Positions 9,801 through 16,507 are shown, numbered from the stretch's first letter. The stretch is 30,063 nt of DNA from JAAZGD01 sp034003765 (GCA_034003765.1 JAVEXZ010000019.1:1-30063), one strand, 5' to 3'. Notes: generated from the letters alone by a model not told the origin. Numbers and translations: made by a program.

Positions 9801-10316
9801 CTCAATCCTATAAGGTTCTTCAGAATCAGGAGAAAATATATCTACAATAGAACCTCTTATACTAAATTGGCCAGGGTCATTTATCATAGGTAAACGTTCA
9901 TAGCCAAGTCTTACCAGTTCTTCCCCTAATTGGGAAAAGTCATAGTCCACCCCTCTTTGCAAATAGATCTTTCTACTTTTGTAGTGGTCCTTGGGGGGTA
10001 TTTTTTTTAGGCAGGCTGAAATCGGAGCAATTATAATAGCTTCTTCTTCTCCTAAAATTGCCTTCATGGCGGCCATTCTCTTCCATAGGTTTTCCCGGCT
10101 TTTGGCCTCATATCTTAGGAAGGTGCTTTCGTCCTCGGGCAAAACCAAGATATTTTTATGAACAAAAAAAGACAGATCCTTTGCCATACTTTTCGCCCTT
10201 GCAAGCGAAGAAACCACAACGAATCCTTTTCCCTTGTGGTTATTTATAATATCTCCGGCAACTTTCGCTACACGGCTTTCGGATACTCCCCTATAATGAT
10301 TTATCCCTTTATCCAT
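6894..10316 (-). CDS. mfd: Transcription-repair coupling factor Mfd
   Basis: An 1140-residue protein of near-normal Mfd length. Order of parts: UvrB-like N-terminal domain (about 1-330), RNA-polymerase-interacting CarD-like domain (about 478-545, DYVVHESHGVGKFIG), then superfamily 2 translocase motifs. These are Walker A GDVGFGKTE (about 628-636), DEEQRFGVKHK, LSATPIPRTL and QLRGRVGRS. A TRCF C-terminal domain follows (about 980-1100). Mfd dislodges RNA polymerase stalled at DNA lesions and recruits UvrABC. The ATG overlaps the pth stop by 8 bases, so the two are translationally coupled. No irregularity is seen. Confidence 0.98.
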   Translation of the reverse strand: MDKGINHYRGVSESRVAKVAGDIINNHKGKGFVVVSSLARAKSMAKDLSFFVHKNILVLPEDESTFLRYEAKSRENLWKRMAAMKAILGEEEAIIIAPISACLKKIPPKDHYKSRKIYLQRGVDYDFSQLGEELVRLGYERLPMINDPGQFSIRGSIVDIFSPDSEEPYRIEFDDQEVESIRRFEPDTQRSLEQLKSITVYPATQMPVDIGEFQRVGQKIEEEYQDYIRKAEKEDSHRSKELLKRKDQLVEAIQEGRNSQTVENYVDYFYPSPTYLWDYLDQEDLLLIDDPERIYQEAKIIEEEGSEELEVLISMGRAIPKDRMRIKDAQIFLDFLKAGSQAANRPKYHVFTPLSKRIPGVEAVSQLFEIKSRQGPSYNGSLESFVQDVKDYDKRGYRIIIACATEERINNLKELLDIDGLVKRISFELGSLTAGMEFPDEKLLILWDGDIFVSSKERKSKKGRAKEGEVIKAFSDLQKGDYVVHESHGVGKFIGMDQLTVEGSKKDYLKIKYAGEDVLYIPVEQMDFIQKYIGSEGAAPKVNKMSGSEWKRTKANAKAAILDMARELLEISATRKALPGYAFGPDTTWQAEFEDQFPFEETDDQLRCIQEIKDDMEKPEAMDRLLCGDVGFGKTEVAARAVFKAVAEGKQAAILVPTTLLANQHYHTLKERFERFPFKLEMLSRFRTTGEQKKILEDLKKGRLDVIIGTHRLLSKDVEFNDLGLLVIDEEQRFGVKHKETMKALRKNVDVLALSATPIPRTLHTSLVGIKSMSLIEDPPEERYPVQTYVMEDDDLAMKEAIEKELRRGGQVYIVYNRVRGIHRVANHISTLVPDARIGIGHGQMNERELEDVMLSFVEGEKDLLISTTIIEAGLDIPNVNTILILEADHYGLSQLYQLRGRVGRSNRLAYAYLLYKRGKLLSEAAEKRLKAIKEFTELGAGFKVSMRDLEIRGAGNLIGTEQSGHMITIGYELYVKLVDEAVRALRGETPAREKEDTSVEIKVNAYIPGSYITDEMMKLQMYKKIADIENTLELKEVAEELLDRFGELPRATEDLLLISLIRSLSENLAISRVTEEQNSLLFYIAKDNPIKPIQYGMAYEAFGSEIEIKGGLKPVIRLRVSSTDKLNKAVSLLEILSKV

Positions 10317-10866
10317 TATATTTATTCATAGCCTCATCAATTCCCTTGGCCATAATGATTTCTACGGCATCTACCCCTCTTTCAACAGCAGCCTCTAAAA
10401 GAGGTTTTTCTTCCTTTGAAAATCCACCTGTTACAAAGTCTCTAAGTGACATTTTTCGCTGACCACCTATTCCTATTCTGATTCGGGGGAAATCTTCATT
10501 ATTGATATGAAAAATAATTGATTTCATACCGTTATGAGAGCCAGAAGAGCCCCTTTTTCGAATTCTAAGTTTTCCAGTTTCAATGTCGATATCGTCATAA
10601 ATAACAATCATATTCTCAGGGTCTATTTTATAGTAAGAAAGAACCTCTCGAACAGACTCTCCCGAAAGGTTCATATAAGTTTGAGGTTTCACCAATATAA
10701 CTTTTTGGTTGTTAATGGAACCATCTCCAACCAATGCTTTAAAGGCAATTTTTGAAACCCTTATATTATGACGCTCTGCCAGCCTATCCAAGGTTATAAA
10801 GCCTAGGTTGTGACGGGTGTTTTGATACTTTCTTCCGGGATTCCCTAACCCCACAATTACAAACAT
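10309..10866 (-). CDS. pth: Peptidyl-tRNA hydrolase
   Basis: A 185-residue bacterial Pth. The N-terminal GLGNPGRKYQNTRHNLGF carries the catalytic His19 and neighbouring Asn9. KPQTYMNLSG, the YDDID acid and the SGSHNGMKSI substrate-binding segment are all present. It cleaves peptides from prematurely released peptidyl-tRNA in the cytosol. It lies 18 bases after prs and overlaps mfd, the same order as prs-pth-mfd in Bacillus and Clostridium. The general stress gene ctc, present between prs and pth in Bacillus, is missing here. Confidence 0.98.
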   Translation of the reverse strand: MFVIVGLGNPGRKYQNTRHNLGFITLDRLAERHNIRVSKIAFKALVGDGSINNQKVILVKPQTYMNLSGESVREVLSYYKIDPENMIVIYDDIDIETGKLRIRKRGSSGSHNGMKSIIFHINNEDFPRIRIGIGGQRKMSLRDFVTGGFSKEEKPLLEAAVERGVDAVEIIMAKGIDEAMNKYNG

Positions 10867-10884
10867 ATTTTTAATATTAATCTC

Positions 10885-11835
10885 CTAGTCAAAAAGTTTA
10901 CTGATTGAATCATTGGTAAATACTCGAAGCATGGCTTCAGCAAAAAGTGGAGCAACAGACAGAATTTTCATGGATGGGATTATTTTTTCTTCAGGTATTG
11001 GGATTGTGTTCAATAATACGATTTGCTCAATTGGTGATCCAGCCAGACGTTCGATGGCGGGTCCTGAAAGAACGGGATGGGTAGCACATGCCACCACAGA
11101 TTTTGCTCCCATTTCTCTCAAAGCAGTAGCCCCATTTGTAATGGTTCCAGCTGTATCTATCATATCATCTACCAATATACAGTTCTTTCCTTCAATATCT
11201 CCAATGATATTCATTATTTCACTCTTATTGGCTTCAGGCCTTCTTTTATCAATAATGGCAATTGGGGCGTTTAAGGGTTGGGCCATATTCCTTGCTCTTG
11301 TTACAGACCCATGGTCAGGTGAAACAATAACTAGGTCTTCAATGGCTTGATCTCTAAAGTACTTAACAAGAATAGGAACTCCGAGCAAATGGTCAACAGG
11401 AATATTGAAATACCCTTGTATTTGTGAAGCATGTAGGTCCATGGTCAAAACTCGATCAGCTCCTGCTGCAACCAATAGGTCAGCCACTAGCTTAGCGGTT
11501 ATTGGATCTCTGGCTTTGGTTTTTCTATCTTGTCTGGCATAGCCATAATAGGGGATAATTGCATTTATTCTACCTGCTGATGCTCTCTTCATTGCATCAA
11601 TCATAATGAGAATTTCCATTAAATTATCATTAACAGGGTCACAAGTGGATTGAATAATATATGAATCTATACCACGAACAGTCTCCCATAAATTAACGGT
11701 TATTTCCCCGTCGCTGAATTTGGAAACCGATGCTTTACCCAAAGGCTTTCCCATGATTGAAGAAATTTCTTCTGCTAATTCTAAGTGAGAATTACCTGTA
11801 AATACCTTGAAATCAGAAAATGCCGATTGCTTCAT
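10885..11835 (-). CDS. prs: Ribose-phosphate pyrophosphokinase (PRPP synthase)
   Basis: A 316-residue class I PRPP synthase. It shows the N-terminal FSDGEITVNL motif, YGYARQDRK (ATP site), TMDLHASQIQGYF and the PRPP-loop CILVDDMIDTAGT (about 217-229). It makes PRPP from ribose-5-phosphate and ATP for purine, pyrimidine, NAD, His and Trp synthesis. Its ATG overlaps the glmU TGA by 4 bases (ATGA), which is strong translational coupling. Nearby purR encodes a PRPP-sensing regulator of purine genes, so the setting is metabolically coherent. Confidence 0.98.
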   Translation of the reverse strand: MKQSAFSDFKVFTGNSHLELAEEISSIMGKPLGKASVSKFSDGEITVNLWETVRGIDSYIIQSTCDPVNDNLMEILIMIDAMKRASAGRINAIIPYYGYARQDRKTKARDPITAKLVADLLVAAGADRVLTMDLHASQIQGYFNIPVDHLLGVPILVKYFRDQAIEDLVIVSPDHGSVTRARNMAQPLNAPIAIIDKRRPEANKSEIMNIIGDIEGKNCILVDDMIDTAGTITNGATALREMGAKSVVACATHPVLSGPAIERLAGSPIEQIVLLNTIPIPEEKIIPSMKILSVAPLFAEAMLRVFTNDSISKLFD

Positions 11836-12548
11836 TTCTTTTCTATTCCTCCATCTTTCTTTTTTAAGAGTCCCCGTCTTTCCACCCAGCCTTCAAGAAC
11901 TCTCCCCTTTGCCCTTGCAACATACAAGGACCCTTTTGGTACATCGGAAGTAACAGTACTCCCTGCTGCAATATATGCCTTTTCTTCTACCAGTATAGGT
12001 GAAATTATGTTGGTGTTACAACCGATAAAAGCTCCATCCTTCACTGTAGACCTATGTTTATTAAGGCCGTCATAATTTACAAAAATAACTCCGCAACCAA
12101 TGTTAATATCTTTGCCTAAGTCCGAATCTCCAATGTATGTAAGGTGAGATGCTTTGCTTCCATCCCCCATAGATGAATTCTTTACTTCTACAAAATCTCC
12201 AACCTTGCAATGGTTGCCTATCTTGCTATTTGGTCTTAAGAAAGCAAAGGGGCCAATCTTAGTGGATTCTCCTACAGTGCTTTCAAGAATTACTGATGAT
12301 TCTATTTCTGTTCCATCACCAATGGTGGAATCCTTAATTCGGCTATTATGTCCAATCACACAGTCCCTACCAATAACAGTTTTACCTTCAAGGATTACAC
12401 TAGGCCCAATTCTAGTCCCTGATCCAATAGCAACTCCTTCATCAATATATGCTGTGTTTATATCAAGAAAAGTTACTCCTTCTTCCATCAATTTGATATT
12501 TCTTTGTCTTCTATTATCCTCTATTGCTTTATACTCTTCCAACTCCAT
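11832..12548 (-). CDS. glmU: Stand-alone GlmU C-terminal domain: glucosamine-1-phosphate N-acetyltransferase
   Basis: A 238-residue protein matching only the second half of GlmU. It has a linker (RNIKLMEEGVTFLD), a left-handed parallel beta-helix of hexapeptide repeats (about 38-205) and a C-terminal tail. Acetyltransferase residues are kept: His in SHLTYIGD (the catalytic-His segment), NYDG-NK, and AAGSTVTSDVPKGSL near the acetyl-CoA site. The N-terminal uridylyltransferase domain (about 225 residues in full GlmU of about 455) is missing. There is no room for it, since murC ends 11 bases upstream. The ATG has a GGGGG site, so this is a deliberate short gene. UDP-GlcNAc formation must use a uridylyltransferase encoded elsewhere. 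Confidence 0.9.
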   Translation of the reverse strand: MELEEYKAIEDNRRQRNIKLMEEGVTFLDINTAYIDEGVAIGSGTRIGPSVILEGKTVIGRDCVIGHNSRIKDSTIGDGTEIESSVILESTVGESTKIGPFAFLRPNSKIGNHCKVGDFVEVKNSSMGDGSKASHLTYIGDSDLGKDINIGCGVIFVNYDGLNKHRSTVKDGAFIGCNTNIISPILVEEKAYIAAGSTVTSDVPKGSLYVARAKGRVLEGWVERRGLLKKKDGGIEKK

Positions 12549-12559
12549 CTCGGTCCCCC

Positions 12560-13948
12560 TTATTTTTCAAAATCTTTTTCTAAAATCATTTCACCAGCTT
12601 TATATATATCTCCTGCACCCATGGTGATAACATAGTCACCATCTTGGGCATTTTCATAGACAAAGTCAGCAATCTCTTCAAATGTCTCAAAGTAATACAC
12701 AAACTTTCCAGGATACTTTTCTTTGATCTTTTCAGCTATTGCTTTCGAGCTGATCTTAAATATGTTTTTTTCTCGAGCTGCATAAATCTCAGCTAGAATC
12801 AAACAATCAGCATCATCGAAGGATTCGGTAAATTCCTCAAATAAGGCCATTGTTCTTGTGTAGGTGTGGGGTTGGAACAAACACCACAATTTATTCATAT
12901 TGATGTTTTTGGCAGCCTTCAATGTAGCCTTGATCTCTGTTGGATGGTGGGCATAATCGTCAATTACTACCACCCCCTGGTCTGTCCTACCTTGAATGTC
13001 AAACCTCCGTTGAGTACCCTTAAAGCCCTTAAGGGTTTTTTGCATTGACTCTATTGATACTCCTAATGTATGTCCACAGGAAAAGGCAGCAAGGGAATTT
13101 AGAATATTATGTTCTCCTGGTACTGAAAGAGACATTTCTACCAGGAATTCTTCCTTGTGGTACAATTCGTATTGAGGGTATCCGTCTTCCGTAAAGCGTA
13201 TGTTATTTGCCCAGTAGGTACAGTCTTCTGTAAGGCCAAATGTAATAACATTTGGTAAATCCCTTATAACGGCTTGGACAAAAGGATTAGATGCTAGCGC
13301 AATAATGGTTCCATCTTCAGGGACTAGGCCTGCAAAAGTCTCAAAAGACCTGACTATGTGATCAATATCCTTAAAGTAGTCAAGATGATCTGAGTCAATA
13401 TTCAAAATGATTTCGATTTTTGGTCTTAAGTTCAAAAAGCTATCCATATACTCACAAGCTTCGGTAATAAAGTAGGGGCTTTTTCCAACCTTTACATTAC
13501 CTCCAATCTCCTGGAGATTGCCACCAATTAGAATGGTAGGGTCCATGTCTGCTTTTTCTAGAATCAAAGAAACCATAGATGTTGTAGTGGTTTTTCCATG
13601 GGTTCCAGCCACTGCGATGCTAGATGGATAGTCTCCCATTAGAGTACCTAAAATATCGGCTCTGGTTACTGTAGGTATCCCTAGCTCTCGGGCCTTTGCT
13701 AGTTCCGGATTGTCCTCCCCTACTGCAGCAGAATACACAACCAAATCTGCCCCTTCGACGTTCTTTTCTCTATGGCCTAAATATATATTGGCTCCCTTTG
13801 ATATCAATCGGTCTGTTAGGTCAGACTCCTTCATATCGGAACCCGTTACCCGTAAGTTTCGGTCCAACAAAATTTCTGCAATTGCCGATAGGCCGATGCC
13901 CCCGATGCCAATGCAGTGAATCTGATTATAATCTTCTATTTTTATCAT
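12560..13948 (-). CDS. murC: UDP-N-acetylmuramate--L-alanine ligase MurC
   Basis: A 462-residue Mur ligase. It begins with IHCIGIGGIGLSAIAE (UDP-binding Rossmann domain), has the ATP P-loop GTHGKTTTTSM (about 112-122), NIDSDHLDYF in the central domain and DDYAHHPTEI before the C-terminal domain. It adds L-alanine to UDP-MurNAc, the first peptide step of peptidoglycan. I set the start at 13948 because GGAGG lies 5 bases before that ATG; an upstream in-frame start at 13969 would cover the ribosome binding site. It heads the minus-strand unit murC-glmU-prs-pth-mfd and has its own promoter. Confidence 0.97.
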   Translation of the reverse strand: MIKIEDYNQIHCIGIGGIGLSAIAEILLDRNLRVTGSDMKESDLTDRLISKGANIYLGHREKNVEGADLVVYSAAVGEDNPELAKARELGIPTVTRADILGTLMGDYPSSIAVAGTHGKTTTTSMVSLILEKADMDPTILIGGNLQEIGGNVKVGKSPYFITEACEYMDSFLNLRPKIEIILNIDSDHLDYFKDIDHIVRSFETFAGLVPEDGTIIALASNPFVQAVIRDLPNVITFGLTEDCTYWANNIRFTEDGYPQYELYHKEEFLVEMSLSVPGEHNILNSLAAFSCGHTLGVSIESMQKTLKGFKGTQRRFDIQGRTDQGVVVIDDYAHHPTEIKATLKAAKNINMNKLWCLFQPHTYTRTMALFEEFTESFDDADCLILAEIYAAREKNIFKISSKAIAEKIKEKYPGKFVYYFETFEEIADFVYENAQDGDYVITMGAGDIYKAGEMILEKDFEK

Positions 13949-13973
13949 GCTTTCCTCCACTTTTTGCAAATTA

Positions 13974-14002
13974 AGTATAACATAAGCTATAGGCTATTTC
14001 AA
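13974..14002 (-). promoter_or_regulatory. Sigma-A type promoter of murC operon
   Basis: On the minus strand TTGAAA (13997-14002), a 17-base spacer, then TATACT (13974-13979), about 25 bases before the murC start. Near-consensus boxes with ideal spacing. Confidence 0.7.
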
Positions 14003-14053
14003 AAGATTTGCTGAGGATATAGGCTTTTTATTTGCCCTTTATTTGATCCAGAA

Positions 14054-14082
14054 TTGACATTCTTGATTTAATCGAATAATAT
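14054..14082 (+). promoter_or_regulatory. Sigma-A type promoter of purR
   Basis: A consensus TTGACA (14054-14059), a 17-base spacer and TAATAT (14077-14082), about 38 bases before the purR start. The -10 region is overlapped by one half of a PurBox-like pair. Confidence 0.75.
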
Positions 14083-14110
14083 TAGCTAATATATAGTGAT
14101 TGTTCGGAAG
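14068..14110. promoter_or_regulatory. PurBox-like inverted pair before purR (putative PurR operator)
   Basis: The right half, ATTGTTCGGAAG (14099-14110), reads CTTCCGAACAAT on the other strand and matches the PurR box core CCGAACAAT. The left half, TTAATCGAATAAT (14068-14080), is a weaker copy in the opposite sense. The CGAA and TTCG cores are 26 bases apart, close to but not exactly the spacing I recall from Bacillus. The pair covers the -10 box and the transcription start region, which suggests autoregulation by PurR. Confidence 0.5.
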
Positions 14111-14119
14111 GAGTGGAAA

Positions 14120-14929
14120 ATGAAAAAAACACAAAGAGTGGGTAGCCTCATTAAAATACTGTCCGATTCACCAAATCAAGCTTTTGGCCTAAAGACTTTC
14201 TGTCAACTATTTGGTGCTGCAAAATCAAGCATCAGTGAGGACATAGCCGCTGCCAAAGAGGTTGTGAAAGACATGGAATTAGGTAGAATCGAAACCACCC
14301 CTGGTGCAACTGGTGGCGTTAAGTTTGTTCCGTATATTTCTAACGGTGATACTTTGCTCTTGCAAAATGAATTATGTGAAAAACTAGATGATCCTAATAG
14401 AATTCTAGGTGGTGGCTTCATCTACAGCTCTGACCTTATGTTTGATCCCCATTTAGTAAAAAGATTAGCAACTGTATTTGCTAGAAAGTTTCAAGACTTA
14501 AATGCAAATATAGTTGCTACTATTGAGACCAAGGGAATCCCTGTAGCAGTTATGACCGCTTATCTTTTGAATATTCCTCTTGTGGTTATACGGCGTGAAG
14601 CTAAAATTAGTGAGGGGTCCACAGTATCAATTAATTATTTTTCAGGTTCCTATGACCGGGTACAAAAGATGAGTATTTCCAAGCGTGCAGTAAAGCCTGG
14701 GTCCAAGGCTTTAATAATTGATGATTTTATGCGTGGTGGGGGTTCTGTAAAAGGGATTGGAGATATACTATCAGAATTTGATATTAGTGTACTAGGAACA
14801 GGAGTGGTAATTGCATCCTCAGAACCTGACAAAAAAAAGATTTCCAGCTATGTTCCCATTGTTTTTATGGACGAACTAGTAGAAGAAGAGAATAAGCTCC
14901 GCTTTTTTCCGAATAATCAGATTTTTTAA
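14120..14929 (+). CDS. purR: Purine operon regulator PurR (PRPP-responsive)
   Basis: A 269-residue protein. The N-terminal winged-helix DNA-binding domain (about 1-72) includes FGAAKSSISEDIAAAKE. A PRTase-like domain follows with the PRPP-binding loop ALIIDDFMRGGGSVKG (about 197-212). In Bacillus, PurR represses purine genes, and PRPP relieves the repression. I start at 14120 because AAGGAG lies 6 bases upstream; the in-frame ATG at 14096 lacks a site. It is divergent from murC. In Clostridia I know, murC-purR-spoVG-glmU-prs lie in one direction, so the orientation here is a rearrangement. PurBox-like sites precede it. Confidence 0.95.
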   Translation: MKKTQRVGSLIKILSDSPNQAFGLKTFCQLFGAAKSSISEDIAAAKEVVKDMELGRIETTPGATGGVKFVPYISNGDTLLLQNELCEKLDDPNRILGGGFIYSSDLMFDPHLVKRLATVFARKFQDLNANIVATIETKGIPVAVMTAYLLNIPLVVIRREAKISEGSTVSINYFSGSYDRVQKMSISKRAVKPGSKALIIDDFMRGGGSVKGIGDILSEFDISVLGTGVVIASSEPDKKKISSYVPIVFMDELVEEENKLRFFPNNQIF

Positions 14930-14938
14930 GGTAAATCA

Positions 14939-14967
14939 TTGTTTTTTCAAATATCATCTTGTATAAT
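14939..14967 (+). promoter_or_regulatory. Sigma-A type promoter of spoVG
   Basis: TTGTTT (14939-14944), a 17-base spacer and a perfect TATAAT (14962-14967), 62 bases before the spoVG ATG. I did not recognise a sigma-H promoter, which drives spoVG in Bacillus. Confidence 0.6.
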
Positions 14968-15029
14968 ATACACAATATCGGGCTAAAGTACTGACTTGTT
15001 TGATGGGGCAAAGAAAGGATGGTTATAGC

Positions 15030-15419
15030 ATGAATATCACAGATGTACGGGTACGAAAGGTTAACGACGAAGGGAAAATGAAGGCAGTTGTTAGCATTAC
15101 CTTTGATGAAGAGTTCGTAGTCCACGATATTAAAGTTATCGAGGGACAAAACGGTCTTTTTATTGCAATGCCTAGCAGGAAAATGGGAGAAGGAGACTTT
15201 AGGGACATCGCCCATCCTTTACGTTCAGAGACTCGGAACAGAATAAAAGAAGCAATTTTCACTGAATACGAAAAGATTTTAGAAAATGCTTCATCAACTC
15301 AAAATACTTCCCCAGCTCATGAAGAGCCTTCTGAGGCAGAGGAAGAAGATCTTGTGAATCCAGTAGAAGATGATGACGAAGACCAAGAAGAAGAGGATGA
15401 AACTGAAGAAGAAGATTAA
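15030..15419 (+). CDS. spoVG: SpoVG, site-specific nucleic-acid-binding regulator
   Basis: A 129-residue SpoVG. The core MNITDVRVRKVNDEGKMKA, then FVVHDIKVIEGQNGLFIAMP and the HPLRSETRNRIKEAI helix, is the conserved fold (residues 1-90). The last about 40 residues are a Glu/Asp-rich tail (EEEDLVNPVEDDDEDQEEED), longer and more acidic than in Bacillus SpoVG. SpoVG binds RNA/DNA and affects division, sporulation and other traits; it is also kept in non-spore-formers. The start at 15030 fits the family N-terminus and has AAAGGATG upstream. An upstream ATG at 15000 would add ten residues. Confidence 0.95.
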   Translation: MNITDVRVRKVNDEGKMKAVVSITFDEEFVVHDIKVIEGQNGLFIAMPSRKMGEGDFRDIAHPLRSETRNRIKEAIFTEYEKILENASSTQNTSPAHEEPSEAEEEDLVNPVEDDDEDQEEEDETEEED

Positions 15420-15518
15420 GTCGAAATTTATTCAAGGTAAGAATTAGCCCTTAAAAAACGCAATTATTTATAAGTGATTCCAATAAAATCTATTAGAGCC
15501 TTGGGGGTGTATTCTCAC

Positions 15519-15680
15519 GGCTCTTAACATCTAGTGGGCCTAGCTGTATTCAATGGTTATTACCATCTAATGGGCCTGGCTGTATTTAATGGTTCTTACC
15601 ATCTAATGGGCCTAGCTATATTTAATGGTTCTTAACATCTAGTGGGCCTAGCTGTATTCAATGGTTCTTACCATCTAGTG
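15519..15680. repeat. 36-bp tandem repeat, 4.5 copies
   Basis: Units 15519-15554, 15555-15590, 15591-15626, 15627-15662 and a half unit 15663-15680, with an exact 36-bp period. Each unit contains a form of CATCTARTGGGCCTAGCTGTA and ends in TTYAAT. Copies differ at a few positions and have no spacers. The array is intergenic and does not resemble the array near rqcP in sequence. Confidence 0.93.
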
Positions 15681-15857
15681 AAGCCTTCTTATTAATAAGA
15701 TATATTTTAAGTCCTGAGACGGTGTATATCCTTAACCCTTTGTGATCTTGGATTTTTAGATTTATTACTTGATTTTCTTCTAGAATTGTCCCTTTGTTTT
15801 GAATGTATTTGAAGGAATTTTGAGGCTTTTAAGATTTGGTGGATTGATTTATTTCTG

Positions 15858-15886
15858 TTGACATACGGGTACCAAGGTGTTAACAT
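15858..15886 (+). promoter_or_regulatory. Promoter of the tRNA cluster
   Basis: Consensus TTGACA (15858-15863), a 17-base spacer and TAACAT (15881-15886), 33 bases before the first tRNA. Confidence 0.6.
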
Positions 15887-15919
15887 ATATTTTGCGATGT
15901 GTTAGAGCATTGTTGGTAG

Positions 15920-15996
15920 GGCGGTGTAGCTTAGCTGGCTAGAGCGTCCGGTTCATACCCGGAAGGTCGGTGGTTCAAGTCCACTCACCGCTACCA
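15920..15996 (+). tRNA. tRNA-Met(CAT), elongator type
   Basis: A 77-base cloverleaf with encoded CCA. The acceptor stem GGCGGTG/CACCGCT closes with a G1-U72 pair. The anticodon CAT is at 15954-15956. The close match to Bacillus elongator tRNA-Met (GGCGGTGTAGCT start) argues against initiator or the Ile2 type. Confidence 0.93.
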
Positions 15997-16003
15997 TATA
16001 TTT

Positions 16004-16079
16004 GGGCGCTTAGCTCAGCTGGGAGAGCATCTGCCTTACAAGCAGAGGGTCATAGGTTCGAGCCCTATAGCGCCCACCA
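16004..16079 (+). tRNA. tRNA-Val(TAC)
   Basis: A 76-base cloverleaf, acceptor GGGCGCT/AGCGCCC, anticodon TAC at 16037-16039, T-loop TTCGAGC and encoded CCA. Confidence 0.95.
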
Positions 16080-16091
16080 TTTAATTAATGC

Positions 16092-16168
16092 GGTCCGGTA
16101 GTTCAGTTGGTTAGAATGCCAGCCTGTCACGCTGGAGGTCGACGGTTCGAGCCCGTTCCGGATCGCCA
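16092..16168 (+). tRNA. tRNA-Asp(GTC)
   Basis: A 77-base cloverleaf, acceptor GGTCCGG/CCGGATC (one G-U pair), anticodon GTC at 16126-16128, discriminator G and encoded CCA. Confidence 0.95.
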
Positions 16169-16193
16169 TTTAATTTATTTCGCTAAGCAGCAT

Positions 16194-16269
16194 GGTGGGT
16201 ATCGTCAAGTGGTAAGACACTGGCTTGTGGCGCCTGTATGCGAGGGTTCGAATCCCTCTACCCACCCCA
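16194..16269 (+). tRNA. tRNA-His(GTG)
   Basis: A 76-base gene including the extra G at position -1 (16194) opposite discriminator C (16266), the histidine identity mark. Acceptor GTGGGTA/TACCCAC, anticodon GTG at 16227-16229, encoded CCA. The anticodon stem CTGGC/GCCTG has a U-U mismatch (16221 and 16235). Confidence 0.93.
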
Positions 16270-16283
16270 TTACTTAGAAACGA

Positions 16284-16358
16284 TGGGGTATAGCCAAGCG
16301 GTAAGGCAACGGATTCTGATTCCGTCACTCGCAGGTTCAAATCCTGCTACCCTAGCCA
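16284..16358 (+). tRNA. tRNA-Gln(CTG)
   Basis: A 75-base cloverleaf, acceptor TGGGGTA/TACCCTA with U1-A72 and a G2-U71 pair, anticodon CTG at 16316-16318, encoded CCA. It reads CAG only; the usual TTG isoacceptor must be elsewhere. Confidence 0.93.
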
Positions 16359-16367
16359 ATCACAAGT

Positions 16368-16387
16368 GCCGGAACAAGTCCGGCTTT
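16368..16387 (+). terminator. Small hairpin between tRNA-Gln and tRNA-Cys (weak terminator or processing site)
   Basis: GCCGGA/TCCGGC (16368-16373 and 16379-16384) with loop ACAAG, followed by only three T. Too short a T-run for a confident terminator. Confidence 0.35.
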
Positions 16388-16389
16388 AT

Positions 16390-16464
16390 GGCGACATAGC
16401 CAAGCGGTAAGGCAGAGGTCTGCAAAACCTCTATTCCCCAGTTCAAATCTGGGTGTCGCCTCCA
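16390..16464 (+). tRNA. tRNA-Cys(GCA)
   Basis: A 75-base cloverleaf, acceptor GGCGACA/TGTCGCC, anticodon GCA at 16422-16424, discriminator U and encoded CCA. Its 3' end recurs imperfectly at 22055-22072, and part of its 5' half recurs near 16531. Confidence 0.95.
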
Positions 16465-16474
16465 AAACTATTAA

Positions 16475-16507
16475 AACGTTCAAATCAAATGGTTTGAGCG
16501 TTTTTTT
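16475..16507 (+). terminator. Terminator of the tRNA cluster
   Basis: A 10-bp stem AACGTTCAAA/TTTGAGCGTT with one G-U pair and an 8-base loop, running into seven T. Confidence 0.85.

Larger units (their letters stand above)
15420..15919. other. 500-bp gene-free stretch between spoVG and the tRNA cluster
   Basis: I see no open frame with a start signal. It contains a 36-bp tandem repeat array (15519-15680), a perfect 14-bp palindrome TCTTATTAATAAGA (15687-15700), AT-rich sequence and the tRNA promoter (15858-15886). No clear spoVG terminator was found; AGAGCC/GGCTCT at about 15495-15524 has an 18-base loop and no T-run. Confidence 0.7.

Noticed and set aside
15519..15680. CRISPR array
   Set aside because: The 36-bp repeats are contiguous with no unique spacers, and no cas genes are present. 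The same applies to 2285-2511.
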